This document shows positions 28,927 through 39,371 of a DNA stretch of 64,000 nt, piece by piece; positions within the stretch are counted from its first letter, which is position 1; each line of letters starts with the position of its first letter. The notes below the pieces were generated by a model that worked only from the letters and a program-made list of their open reading frames with translations, was not told where the DNA came from and made no database searches. Origin of the DNA: Diphasiastrum complanatum (taxonomy: Eukaryota; Streptophyta; Lycopodiopsida; Lycopodiales; Lycopodiaceae); the NCBI GenBank assembly GCA_029204225.1, contig CM055105.1, positions 51,770,331-51,834,330 of the forward strand. The letters are read 5' to 3'. The translations under genes were made by a program, and so were the position numbers.

Positions 28927-30804
28927 CTATCCTTTTCCTTGATATGTGAGCCTTGATGGCTCCACTTTTGCCCTTGAAGATCTCCTTGGTGTGATAGGTG
29001 GGTTTGGTGCTTGCTCCTCCATGAGCTCCTCCTCAAAACCAAGATCTTGCTCCTCGGCCATCTTCTTCTTGATTGTTGGAGCACTTGAGCCTTCTTCAAG
29101 CATATGCATATGATGTTCATCAAAGATGACATCCCTTGAAACAACAAATTTGTTCAAGGATGGGAGATAGACTTTGTAGCCCTTGCTTGAGCTTGCATAT
29201 CCAAGCACGATCCCTCTTGTGGAAGATGGATCCTCCTTGGTTCTTGTTTCCAATGGCACATGCACATAACATATACACCCAAAAACTTTCAAGTGATTAA
29301 GATTGGGTTTCTTTCCATACAACATCTCATAAGGAGTTTTGCCTTCAATTGCTTTGCAAGACACCCTATTCATCAAGTAGTTTGCACATACAAGAGACTC
29401 ACCCCAAAAGGATTTGGGCAAACAAGCATCTAATCTTAAAGCCTTAGAACATTCACATAATGTTCTATTCCTTCTTTCAGCAACTCCATTTTGTTGAGGA
29501 GTGTAAGGACAAGAAGTCTCTTTCTTGATCCCTTCCTCCTCACAAAAGGCCTTGAACTCATTGGAGATGAATTCTCCACCATTGTCACTTCTAAGAATCT
29601 TGATGCTATGATTATGATGCTTTTCCACAAACAACTTGAACTTTACAAAAGTATCAAATACTTGAGACTTGAAGGAAAGTAAGAACACCCAACAATATCT
29701 TGAGTAGTCATCAATGAAGGTTAAAAACATGGATGAACCTCCATTAGATTTGGTGCTAAAAATGTGCACATCCGAGTGTATGAGTTCAAGAGGATGAGAT
29801 GACTTTGTGATGGAGTTAGGAAACACCTTCTTATGTGCCTTGGATAAGGCACAAGCTTCACAAACCTTGTCTTCCTTCCCAATAGACCTTGGTAGGCCTA
29901 AAGCATACTCATCCTTGATCATAGCCTCCATGGAACCCGAGTTGACATGTCCAAGTCTTTTGTGCCATAAAGTAAAGGTAGATATCTTGCTCTTCTCGGC
30001 CAACATGACAACATTAGTATCCACAAATGCATCCAACTTATAAAGTTTGCCAAGTCTAGTGCCCTTAGCCACTATCTTACCCTCCTTCTTGATGAAACCT
30101 TCATTTGAAGCAAAGTCAATATTGAAACCATTGTCTACCATTTGGCCAACACTTAGTAGATTCTTTGTTATTGTAGGAATGTACAAAACACCTTCTATGT
30201 TGATCTTTTTGGAAGATCCTAAGCAAAGGGGAATGCTACCAACTCCTTCAATCTTACAAGCTTCAGCATTTGCCGTATAGATAGACTTTATAGGTCCATC
30301 ATAAGATAAGAGAGAAGAGAAAAACTCCCTTTTACTAGTCATGTGTGAACTAGCACTCGAGTCAATCCACCAAGGATCTTCTCCTTTGAAGCTTGTTGAA
30401 GAAAGTATGGACATCATGAGAGAGTCCTCATGTGAACTCTCCTCCTCCTCTTTGCTCATGTTGGCTTGGCTTTGATCTTGCTTCCTCTTGAAGCTTTCCC
30501 AGGCATAATGCCCCATCTTGCTACAATAGTAGCACTTCACCTTTGATTTGTCCTTCTTGACTTTGGTGGTTGATGGAGATGCCTTTGAGGGTCCTTCTTG
30601 ATCCTCAAGCTTTGTAGACTTCTTGAATGTTGATCCTTTGCCTTTGGACTTGCCTTTGCCTTTGGTGAAGAGAGCTTGGTCATCTCCACCTTGGATGGAA
30701 AGCCTATCCATCCTCTCTTGCATTTGGCTAATTATTGATTCCTCGGCCATGAGTGTGCCTTGGAGTTCTTCAAGTATGGGCAGCTTACCCATAATTGCAT
30801 ATCC
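28927..30804 (-). CDS. Copia D gag end, protease and integrase (621 codons open)
   Basis: One frame spans the gag C-terminus (ELQGTLMAEESIISQMQERM), the knuckle CYYCSKMGHYAWES (last Cys replaced by Ser), protease DPWWIDSSASSHMTSKREF (Asp-Ser-Ser instead of Asp-Ser-Gly), and LWHKRLGHVNSGSME with CEACALSKAHKK (HHCC). The integrase core is LIHSDVHIF, ILRSDNGGEFIS and VAERRNRTLC, with all three acidic residues present. Then come GKTPYEMLYGKKPNLNHLK, FGCICYVHVP, SRDVIFDEHH and the linker RRSSRAKVEPSRLTYQGKG. It lies in frame with the gag ORF upstream, separated only by a TAG at 30805-30807. Two active-site or metal-site substitutions suggest loss of function despite the open frame. Confidence 0.88.
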   Translation of the reverse strand, partial: GYAIMGKLPILEELQGTLMAEESIISQMQERMDRLSIQGGDDQALFTKGKGKSKGKGSTFKKSTKLEDQEGPSKASPSTTKVKKDKSKVKCYYCSKMGHYAWESFKRKQDQSQANMSKEEEESSHEDSLMMSILSSTSFKGEDPWWIDSSASSHMTSKREFFSSLLSYDGPIKSIYTANAEACKIEGVGSIPLCLGSSKKINIEGVLYIPTITKNLLSVGQMVDNGFNIDFASNEGFIKKEGKIVAKGTRLGKLYKLDAFVDTNVVMLAEKSKISTFTLWHKRLGHVNSGSMEAMIKDEYALGLPRSIGKEDKVCEACALSKAHKKVFPNSITKSSHPLELIHSDVHIFSTKSNGGSSMFLTFIDDYSRYCWVFLLSFKSQVFDTFVKFKLFVEKHHNHSIKILRSDNGGEFISNEFKAFCEEEGIKKETSCPYTPQQNGVAERRNRTLCECSKALRLDACLPKSFWGESLVCANYLMNRVSCKAIEGKTPYEMLYGKKPNLNHLKVFGCICYVHVPLETRTKEDPSSTRGIVLGYASSSKGYKVYLPSLNKFVVSRDVIFDEHHMHMLEEGSSAPTIKKKMAEEQDLGFEEELMEEQAPNPPITPRRSSRAKVEPSRLTYQGKG

Positions 30805-31299
30805 CTAAACCAAATTGTCAAATTCAAAGCTTAGTCCATTCAATATGAGTTGAACAAGCTCTTCATCCTTGATAGGATCACCTATAAAGGCTAGCTCTTT
30901 GTTCAATTCCTTTACTCTTAGGACAAAAGTATGTGCACTCTCTCCTTTCTTTTGATAGCTTCTATAGATTTGATTCTTCAAAGCTAACATTCTAGTTTGG
31001 TTCTTGGATTCATAGACCTTTTGCAAAGTCTCCCAAGAATCTTGAGCTGAAGTGCAATCTCCTACCTCTCTTAAGAGTTCATTTGCAACATTCATTTTTA
31101 TGCAATGTAGTGCAACATTGCACCTCTTGATGTATTTGGCTTTTTCTTGAGGATGAATAGGTTCACCCTCCTTACCATTTACAATTTCCATCAGATCTTG
31201 CATGATCATGATGGATTCCATTCTAACTTTCCATATGGAATAGTTAGTTTTGTTGAGCCTTTCATTAGTATCCAAAAGATATGCATTTATAGATGCCAT
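30805..31299 (-). CDS. Copia D gag, N-terminal part ended by an amber stop
   Basis: 164 codons: MASINAYLLDTNERLNKTNY, SIWKVRMESIMIMQDLMEIV, ELLREVGDCTSAQDSWETLQ, then ESAHTFVLRVKELNKELAFI and LVQLILNGLSFEFDNLV before TAG. In the homologous place the H gag reads NLVQSYAI, so the TAG probably replaces a Gln codon; the frame continues GYAIMGKLPILEEL without a shift. The ATG at 31299-31297 is supported by alignment with C and B gag starts. Confidence 0.88.
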   Translation of the reverse strand: MASINAYLLDTNERLNKTNYSIWKVRMESIMIMQDLMEIVNGKEGEPIHPQEKAKYIKRCNVALHCIKMNVANELLREVGDCTSAQDSWETLQKVYESKNQTRMLALKNQIYRSYQKKGESAHTFVLRVKELNKELAFIGDPIKDEELVQLILNGLSFEFDNLV

Positions 31300-31712
31300 C
31301 TAGTCTCCTAATGAAGGACTTGACACAAATGAAGGTTACTTCTATTGATTTGATTGAAGGTCTACCTTATCCCACTTCTAAGGGACCTGAAAAGATCAGT
31401 AATAGACTTCCTATAAAGATCTAAGAATGATTTCTAACAAAACCAAATCATAGAATACTAGAAACAATGCACTTGCTTGATTGAAGTAGACAATACTAGT
31501 AGAATTGCCCCTCTTTCTATAAAGAACATTGAAGCTTCCAAATGATCTAATCAAGTGTGAGTTTCAGCAACCTAATATACTTCCAAAATCACTTCTAAAA
31601 GATCTAAATGAAACTTAATGAGGATGCAACATAATCTACTATCCAATCACAAGCAAAAAATGATCAAAGTTGATGAAAAATTGATCTAATTTGGTGCATA
31701 AGTCTCTCTTGT

Positions 31713-31838
31713 CATACCTCAATTGATCTTGTTGTGTTGCTGGTCTCTCCTCCAAATCTACAACAATATCCAAAACATCATTCATCTCAAGAAGTGACTC
31801 CATCCTCACTTTCCATAATGAATAGTTACTTGAGGTAA
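31713..31838 (-). repeat. 126-bp piece of family C gag
   Basis: Read on the minus strand it repeats about 25580-25700 of copia C almost without change (SSNYSLWKVRMESLLEMNDV region). It lies between the leader of D and an LTR-like block. Both ends break off abruptly. Confidence 0.85.
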
Positions 31839-31881
31839 GACCTCACTAAATGGCCCAAATCCTTGAAGAAGGCTTCACACG

Positions 31882-32399
31882 TGTGAAAGTACGGCCTCCC
31901 ACAGCCTGAGTACTGTACACTAGACCTACATTCAATCCTATAATCATTAGTAATCACAAGTACTCAAACAATTATGAACATAGAGAGCAATTGCACCATT
32001 ATGAGAGAAAAATCATGAAATTGCTTGATTGATTTTGGTGAGATATCATCACCTATATATACATGATCCATCACGGTTTTGGGTAGGTATGAGTAGCCCA
32101 GAACCTATCCCTAATGGTAATTTTGGTGGATCTTTCATCCCTACCAAGTTAGGGTTGGAATCTTGGAGATCCCTCAACAATGCAAAAACTACCAAAAATA
32201 GCTCCTATTTTTTCTCCCTTGTATCTAAGCATAATTTGGACTCATTCCAAAGGTTCTAACACTTAGGTCTACCTGAGAACATCCTTATGAATGGAATCCT
32301 ATGCTATTTGGCACGTGTGACAAGCCACATCATGACCATCTAACTATTTACAAGTCATATGACCAAAACTAGTCAAGCTAGAATTGTGAATTTTTAACA
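31882..32399 (-). repeat. LTR-like block related to the element H LTR
   Basis: On the minus strand it starts TGTTAAAAATTCACAATTC at 32399, like the H LTR start at 58494 (TGTTGAAATTTCACAATTC). It continues with the shared words tagcttgac and ttttggtca. The other end, near a palindromic cacacgtgtga at 31875-31886, is uncertain. It may be the 5' LTR of D or of another element. Confidence 0.5.
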
Positions 32400-32569
32400 A
32401 GTCCTCACACCAGGCATCCAGTTCTCATAGTCGTCGTCATGTGTGCAGCAAGGTCGTCATTCCTGACTCGCCTTCCGCATTCTGATGCTGCACTAGGTAG
32501 ACATCTTCAGCTATGCTTCCATACCCTGCTACAATTCACAGTGAACTACCCATCCCCCAACCCACTGAT

Positions 32570-33815
32570 GCATCCCTCGCCTCCTCTTCCTCATAGAGTT
32601 AGTCTGTGACCATTGGATCTACCATTCCAATCACAGCTGCCCAAGCCGCCTCACCCCTACAAATCTGAGTCATTTTACCAAATATCCAAACATCTATGGA
32701 TATGTTCGATGATTCCAACCCGTTGGGCCCAGATGAAATTTTTGAGATGCCCAAGAGTCTAGGACCCTTTGATCCCCAATCCTTTGAAAAAGGATTCGAA
32801 CAGTTCCATGACAATTCTACTATTTTTGATGACTCATTTCAGATCAATCAGCTAGATCAAATTGACGTAGCACCAGACACCATCAGGGTCGCACACGATG
32901 TTCCATCTCCAAAGCAGTTCGATGCCACGGTGCCTGAAGTATTTGAAGGAGAAGATGTTTTTGAAAAAGAAAAACTAGCCAGACACCAGAGCCAAACTAG
33001 CACAATCCCCACGTGTTGCTTCTATCGTTGCTGCTACAACCAAAGTGAATTTTGGTGACACATTAGTTTTAGTCTCAAGCCTTGCGCAGGTGATCCAAAC
33101 CATGATCGATGAAAAGATAGACATGAGTAAGCATATATCAGAGCTGGGTACCGAAATACATTGATAAGCCAGAAGGTTATTCAGTTGAATTGTGAGCTTA
33201 AGATTGCCAAGCAACATGAGGCAAAATCTGAAGCTGAACTGAAGAAAGCCCAACAAACAGCTGATGCTCTTGAAGGCTATGTGGAAACTCTTTAGGATGC
33301 ATTGACAACTGCACAAGATCAAGTGGACAAAGATTTCCAAGATTCCAAACAACATGTGTTGCTGCTGGCTGGTCATTTGGATTTGGCCGAGCACAAAATA
33401 AGATACATGTTCAGGAAAGTTAAAACCTACCACACTTCATTGGTAGGGTTTATAGAAAAATTTGATAAACTCAAACGTATGGAAACCATTGAGTTGGCAA
33501 AGGCAAAAGCAATCATCAAAGATTACAAAACGATAGTCGCTCAAGTATTGAAGTCGGCCCTCAGATTCCAATCATGTGATGCCACAGTTCTTGCCTCAGC
33601 ATCAAGATCAGGGAGACATGGATACAGGTTTGGATGGGCCAAAAATTCAAGATATACCAAACATCCAGGCCATAGAAAAAGGTCCATCCACATCAAGGCC
33701 CAAGCCTTTGTTTCAAAAACCGATCACCATCGAGGACCAGATCCAAAGCTTTTTGCATCAACATCCACATGAGTCCTCGAGGGGTGGATGGGTTATCAAG
33801 TTTGAAGGATTATAA
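32570..33815 (+). pseudogene. Decayed coiled-coil protein gene of unknown family
   Basis: A long coding-like stretch with stops at about 32657, 33163 and 33293 and two frame changes (about 32985 and 33600). In order: TIGSTIPITAAQAAS; an acidic Phe/Asp-rich part (SNPLGPDEIFEMPKSLGPF, TIFDDSFQINQLDQ); a basic link; FGDTLVLVSSLAQVIQTMI; then a helical heptad region (LNCELKIAKQHEAKSEAELK, ALTTAQDQVDKDFQD); and a tail TGLDGPKIQDIPNIQAIEKG with PITIEDQIQSFLHQHPHESS. The heptads suggest a coiled coil. No catalytic motif. It could be an extra gene of a gypsy-type element whose LTR starts at 35699, or a decayed host gene; I do not recognise it. Confidence 0.5.
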
Positions 33816-35698
33816 AATGACCCCCAAATAGACTGCCAATCTAAGGAGATGCTAACGGAAGTCGGTCTATACCACAATTACAGCTCAAGCTCCATTGGGT
33901 ATGGAGTCAAAAATAAGGCATGTAGCACCACCTCGTATGAATCCAATTTGGGGCAAATGGCACAAACAACCAACTTGCACACAGTTGAATAGACAATGCC
34001 ACACTTGGAAAGAATTTCAAAAAAGTCTCTAACAAGAGAGACTCAAAAATGTAACCAAGAAGAATTCAAGATAGAAACGCATGAAGCGTCACTAGAGTTG
34101 CACGTATAAGTTCTAGCTTTTGAGATACCGATAAAATGTATAAGCATAACTCGTATATAAGCTGAGATTCACTTAACGAGTGAGATAAAATAGGGTTAGG
34201 TTTTGAATAAAAGCCTAATCTTCACTTGAACCATTTGCATATGCTTTAGAAATATTTATTACTGATGGTAATATGGTCTGCAATTAGACCATGAGGACAG
34301 TGTAAAGCTTCACAAGTTTGAAGTCATGGAAATTTCCAAAGTTAAGAGCTACAACCTCTATCAAGTATTGTAGGGCCAAACTTCAATAAGCCACAATTCG
34401 GACAAAAATATAGGTGCATTAGGGATTACACCATGTCGAGATCAAAGCCAATCAACCGCTTCAAACTCAAATCTACAACGATGTCGTGGGGGTGTGTATA
34501 GCGTAGATATGTTTATTTTTTTCTTTCACACAGGTATGTCAAAGAATGTAGCAGAATGTACAGGTGAAGGATTAATAAATCCGTAGGTAGGGCTGGAGCA
34601 CAAATGGAAAAGGCCATAGATACAGGTGAGGGATGGCACGGCCCACAGGCATGGTTGAGGTAGATAGGAGGCCCCTTATAACGGAGCATGCCACAACAGG
34701 TACAGAATTTGGCCAAAAATAGGTTCTTTCTACCATGCAGGCAGGGGAGAAGGGTGATGGCCGCAGGTCATGTAAGGAGATGAATTCGTAGGTTAGAAAA
34801 TATAAGGAAGGAAACCGCAGGCAAGGAATGAGATGCCAGGGCCACGACGTGATCAGAAAGACCTTTCCAACGGCCTTCATTGCAGATTTTACATTCTCAA
34901 TGCACCATCGTCCTCTTTCACACTAACTTCAATCTTAGATCCAGTTCACAGAAATCTGTCCTTGCAGAAGCATTGGTAAATCAAACCTTTAGGAAGGAGT
35001 TCGCATATGGTGTGGGCGCAGGCTTCCATGATGCTCAGAACACGATTTGGTCTGCAACCTATCTTTTGTCGTAGCCTTCTACTCACACACAACAAGCAGC
35101 ACCTGAGCGTGGATAGAATCGGGCCTTCAGGACAGCAAAACAACGCCTCAAGTGCGTTGAGGTTCCAAGCAAGGGTAGGGAAACATTCATTCCCCAAACT
35201 AGCCAATCATTTATCAAGCATTCAATTAGGACATTTCTATTGATTTAAACAGAGCACTTCAATTTTATGGTGTTGAGTACCGAAAATTGCCAAATCCAAC
35301 AGTGCGACAATCGACAATATTCGCCAATGATTTGTCCAAGTTAGAATCTGTTGCTACCAGATGATTGACTACCTTCTTTGGCATTCAATTCAAATGTTGC
35401 CATGTATCCGATAAAATCCACGACCAGGTGCCAATTGCCAGATTATATTATCGTGTTGCAATGATGGGTGGTTCTTGGGAATCATGAATTTTAGCCTGGA
35501 CCACTTTCTAATTGGATTGTCGGAGCAAATAAGTGTTTTTTTCTAGACAAACACAATTTTAATACGAAGCGCCTTGAATTCATGGAAAAGGTGTAGTATC
35601 ATCTTATTATCAAAGTACAACGCGAGGCCAATTAGAGCCTTAAGTGGATAAATCTCGTGAGGTGTCATGGGATTGCCACCAGTTTTGGTGGGGGATAC
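33816..35698. other. No gene recognised; possible 3' region of an LTR element
   Basis: Small frames on both strands have no family motifs. A moderately GC-richer block lies at 34550-35200. The final bases, ggtgggggatac at 35687-35698, look like a polypurine tract before the LTR-like start at 35699. Confidence 0.4.
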
Positions 35699-36238
35699 TG
35701 TTGGAGGGTTTGCGGATCCCAATGCAATCATAAACCTAGTTAATAAGTGAGAGGGATTTGGCACCCTGCGTGTGTAAGTCCAACCCGATGATCACATTGT
35801 TATTTGATAACTAGAAAGTTAATAAAAGGACTTTAGGCCTTTTTGCGGGACTTTTGATGTCGTCGACCTAAATGTCAAGTTAGTGAATAAAGTTGGGACT
35901 CCCACCAAAATTGGTTCAAATTCAAATTCAAATTGGTTCCCTCCAATTATTGAATGGGTTCCCAATCTTTTTTAAGTTTGAATAGTTAGGGAGTTAGAAA
36001 TGGGCCAATAGAATTTTGATGCCAAGGCCCTCCTCTCCACTATAAATAGGGGCAAACTCGAGTTGCTCCTCATGTTCAAATCTTCATTTCAATATAAGCA
36101 GATTGGCTCTCTTATGAAATGGACTTGTGAATGTCCTTGCTCTCTATCCTTTTTCCTCCATCTCTCATGCTTTTGTTGTATCTTGCTAATTGTTGGATCT
36201 GAATATTATTGGGATTGTATGTTCTTATGCTTTTTGTG
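35699..36238 (+). repeat. Probable 3' LTR start of a decayed element, with TATA box
   Basis: Starts TGTTGGAGGG right after a purine tract. Contains ccactataaataggggc at about 36036-36052, a good TATA box in the right place for U3. The other LTR copy is not in the window and the right edge is unclear because of the GA microsatellite. Confidence 0.5.
36040..36048 (+). promoter_or_regulatory. TATA box in LTR-like DNA
   Basis: ctataaata in a canonical TATAAATA context. Likely the promoter of the LTR that begins at 35699. Confidence 0.55.
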
Positions 36239-36246
36239 AGAGAGAA

Positions 36247-36317
<71 letters not shown>
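36247..36317. repeat. Long GA microsatellite
   Basis: About 35 uninterrupted GA units after a slightly broken start at 36237. It produces an Arg-Glu repeat frame that is not a gene. Confidence 0.97.
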
Positions 36318-36319
<2 letters not shown>

Positions 36320-36589
36320 CAAGTATCTATCTCATTGTAGATCGTAGGGTTAATGGATGTAGTGATGTTTGTGTAGTGTTAGTGCTTAGGGTTAATGGAT
36401 GTTAGAGTTAGATGTGGATCTTTCATACGTGCTGAATTCTGAGATATGCTATCGCTCTCATGGGATCAAACCTGTGTGTGAGAACTAACTTCATCTCCTT
36501 GATGCTTGATTGCTTGGATCTTGGGTTGAGGATAGGATAGGAAGTAAACAAGCTACAGAAAATAAGAAATCCATCTATCTTTACTTTTG

Positions 36590-36758
36590 GGGTTGATGAA
36601 GTTTTCCATCATGCATGGAGATGTAGAACATGAAAAGGCCAAATTTGGCTTGGTAGGAACTCGAGCCACTTCACATGCATTAAGTCAAGTCTATCAAAAG
36701 TGGCATGCAAAGCAAACTAAGACTTGTATTGGCACATGCATGAACATTTGTGCATATG
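36590..36758 (+). repeat. Left part of the 5' LTR of copia J
   Basis: Contains actcgagccacttcacatgc and other words diverged from the LTR of copia I, and ends with ATATG, the target duplicated by the insertion of I. The continuation lies at 41152-41640. The start is approximate. Confidence 0.6.
36754..36758. repeat. Target-site duplication of copia I (left, ATATG)
   Basis: ATATG directly before the LTR; the same five bases follow the 3' LTR at 41152-41156. Confidence 0.85.
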
Positions 36759-37474
36759 CGTTCAAATTGAAAAACAATACATATTGATTTCTTGGCTTGC
36801 TACAAATGTTGTACCATGCAAGTATGTAGCTCATTAATGCAAAATGCCAAGTTTGGCCTAGATAGAACTCGAACTACATGGTTATGTAATATCTAGATTG
36901 AAGAATACAACTTGCATATAGTTTGTAGACATAGAATTAGCAAAGTCATGCTTGTAGAAACTCGTGGCAATTCACATGCATTAAGTGTAAGTGATCCATA
37001 GTGACATGCAAGGCATGCACAAAGTGTAATGGACACATGCATAATGATTTGTACTTTGCTAGTTAGAGCTAGCACACTTGTAAAAAGTTGGTAGAATTTC
37101 ATGCATGGAAAGTGACAAATGTCACATAGACTCTAGATGTCACTTTAGATGTCATTTTGTAATGGATGGATGTGGTTCTACCTCGAGCGCCATTTTGGAT
37201 CTAAAGTATTTTTCTTGTTATCTCTCAACTTTTCTCTCTCTAACTCGTGTTGAAGCTAATGCTTATACACTGATATCTTGTACTTTTGCTCATTATTGAT
37301 TCGTTGCTATCATATTCAGTTGCTTAGCATGCTAGATTGTGGTTAAGCCATTTCTTCTGAACTAGATCTTGCTAATCAATCTAGAATCAGGTTATTGTGC
37401 TAATCACAAAGCTTAATTAGATCCATCATACTTGTGGACATTCCCCACACATGTGAAATTTGGAAATTTTGTCA
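36759..37474 (+). repeat. 5' LTR of copia I (716 bp)
   Basis: Starts CGTTCAAATTG (the TG of the other LTR has become CG) and ends TTTTGTCA. Aligns along its length with 40312-41151, which is longer because of a local duplication and an extra segment. Confidence 0.9.
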
Positions 37475-37487
37475 TGGTATCAGAGCC
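37475..37487 (+). promoter_or_regulatory. Primer-binding site of copia I
   Basis: TGGTATCAGAGCC directly after the LTR end GTCA. Confidence 0.92.
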
Positions 37488-37904
37488 AAATTAAGCTTTG
37501 CATGCTAACATCTCTGATTGTACAAGAAATTGAGAAAAGCAGTTTTGCACTTTTTCTCACCTTTCTCTGAAGTGTATTTGGATCAAATCGGATTGGAACT
37601 GAATTTTCAGACCTGAAATGTGGTAGTATGGAATTTTGAAATTTCGCACGTGTGAAAATCAAAGATTTTCAGTCCCTTTGTTATCCTTGCTTATAGGTCC
37701 AAAGATAACAGTGTTATAGCTTGATCGAAAGCTTATGATCTGTACTTTTCATAGAAATTGAAACCAAATCAATCTAATGTGTCTAGCAAGACTTATAAGC
37801 TCTTAAAGAGGATAGGGATAGGTCCAAAATCCGAGTGACAGCACTTTGATTTGATTTAATCTTGCTTTGTTCTGAATCCATTGTTTTGAGAATCCTACAC
37901 AAGA
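37488..37904 (+). other. Leader of copia I
   Basis: No frame. Similar in style to the J leader (shared aagctttgcatgctaac-like and gattttgatc-like words). Ends where integrase sequence starts abruptly, marking the deletion joint. Confidence 0.6.
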
Positions 37905-38645
37905 AACTGAAGAGGTGGTGCAACATGTTTTGTCACCTTTATTGATGACTTTACTAGATACTCTTGGTTGTATCTACTTTCTTCGAAGGCTATGGCTTTT
38001 GTTCACTTCCTAATCTTCAAAGCTTATGTTGAGAAACAGTTTTCTTTCAAAGTTAAAGCTTGAAGATGTGATGGAGGAGGTGAATACATCTCTAACAAGT
38101 TTTATGGTCATTGTGAAGGTGAAGGAATAAAGAGAGAGTTTTCTTGTGCTTATTCTCCATCTCATAATGGAGTAGCTGAGAGGAAAAACAGATCTTTATG
38201 TGAATGTGCTAAAGCAATTCGAGTAGCAGCTTCTTTTCCTATTGAATATTGGGGTGAAGCTATAAATTGTAAAAACTATTTGTGCAATAGATTACCTCAC
38301 AATCCACTTGTTGGAAAATCACCTTTTGAAGTCTTGTTTAAGAAGAAACCTAAGGTAGATCACCTTAGAGTTTTTGGTTGTGCTTGCTTTGTTAATGTGC
38401 CCTTGGAAACAAGGAGAAGAGATGATCCTAATTCTATGGTTGGATATGCATCCAAGAAGAAAGCTTACAAAATCTATTTTCCCTCTACCTCAACTATAAT
38501 TGAGAGTAGAGATGTTATATTCCATGCAGATCAAAAATACATTCTTGTGGATGTCGAGTTCAAAGATACTCCAATCATCACTCTTGAAGACTATCATAGA
38601 GATATGGGGCCGAGAATTGAGCAGTCACCTCGAATCTTTTCATGA
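37905..38645 (+). pseudogene. Copia I integrase, N-terminally deleted
   Basis: Begins GATCFVTFIDDFTRYSWLYL, in the middle of the core. The second catalytic Asp is in RCDGGGEYISNKF; the Glu in VAERKNRSLCECAK. GKSPFEVLFKKKPKVDHL, FGCACFVNVPLETRRRDD and SRDVIFHADQK follow. TGA stops at 38061-38063 and 38643-38645 interrupt an otherwise single frame that continues into RT. The first catalytic Asp (in the usual HSD motif) and zinc finger are missing, so it cannot act as integrase. Confidence 0.88.
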
Positions 38646-39371
38646 AGGAGATCTCAAAGAGAAAGATTCGAGCCTAGAAGGCTTACCTGTGAAGATAGAG
38701 GCAAGCAAGTGAAAATCAACTCCACTAATTGTGCTTATTTTATTTCTCATGAAGAGCCGAAGGATGTATATGATGCTCTCAACTCGAAGGAATGGTACCT
38801 TGCCATGAAGGAGAAATATGATGCTTTGATAGCCAACAAGACATGGGAGCTTGTGGATCTTCCATATAACAAGCACACCATTGGTTGCAAGTGGATTTTT
38901 CGAATCAAGTATAATCAAGATGGCACAATCAACAAGTACAAGGCTAGGCTTTGTGCTAAAGGTTTTGCTCAAGTTTATGGATTTGATTATGAGGAGACCT
39001 TTGCTCCAGTTGCAAAGATGGTATCAATTAGAATCATAATTTCTCTTGCTTGTTTTTTAAATTGGAAAGTTCTTCAACTAGATGTCTCTAATGCATTTCT
39101 AAATGGGTATCTAGAAAAAGAGATTTATATGGATCAGCCTATTGGGTTCATCCATGACAAAGAAAAAGTGTTCTTGCTCTTCAAAAGTTTATATGGATTG
39201 AAGCAAGCTCCAAGGTCATGGTATTTTCTACTTAACACCTTTCTTGAGTCACTAGGATTTAATCTTAGAAACTATGATCCTTCCTTATATGTCAAGTTTT
39301 TTGATAAATATATTGTCATCCTTCTTATTTATGTTGATGATATCATTCTGACAGGAAGTTGTATCAAGTAG
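38646..39371 (+). CDS. Copia I reverse transcriptase
   Basis: Same frame as the integrase, after one TGA. EPKDVYDALNSKEWYLAMKE, GCKWIFRIKYNQDGTINKYK and ARLCAKGFAQVYGFDYEETF are followed by LDVSNAFLNGYLEKEIYMD, LFKSLYGLKQAPRSWYF and the catalytic YVDDIILTGS. The frame ends at TAG 39369-39371 because of a one-base shift; RT continues in the next frame (39359 on). All catalytic residues present. Confidence 0.9.
   Translation, partial: RRSQRERFEPRRLTCEDRGKQVKINSTNCAYFISHEEPKDVYDALNSKEWYLAMKEKYDALIANKTWELVDLPYNKHTIGCKWIFRIKYNQDGTINKYKARLCAKGFAQVYGFDYEETFAPVAKMVSIRIIISLACFLNWKVLQLDVSNAFLNGYLEKEIYMDQPIGFIHDKEKVFLLFKSLYGLKQAPRSWYFLLNTFLESLGFNLRNYDPSLYVKFFDKYIVILLIYVDDIILTGSCIK

Larger units (their letters stand above)
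28120..31712 (-). mobile_element. Ty1/copia element D, minus strand, both ends lost
   Basis: Carries gag (31299 downward), protease, integrase and most of RT, then breaks off at about 28120 inside RT against gene Z. Upstream of gag a leader of about 0.4 kb runs to 31712 and meets a stray piece of family C gag; no PBS is seen. Over 3 kb of coding sequence shows only a few lesions, making it the best-preserved polyprotein here. Confidence 0.85.

Noticed and set aside
32975-33433. 152-codon minus-strand frame opposite the coiled-coil remnant
   Set aside because: The plus strand has the coding-like heptad pattern over several adjoining frames; the minus frame is a shadow.
34500-35250. Several overlapping short frames in GC-richer DNA, possible host gene
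   Set aside because: No frame reads with a recognisable motif or plausible splice pattern; left unassigned.
36190-36405. 71-codon frame with a long Arg-Glu repeat
   Set aside because: It is only the translation of the GA microsatellite.
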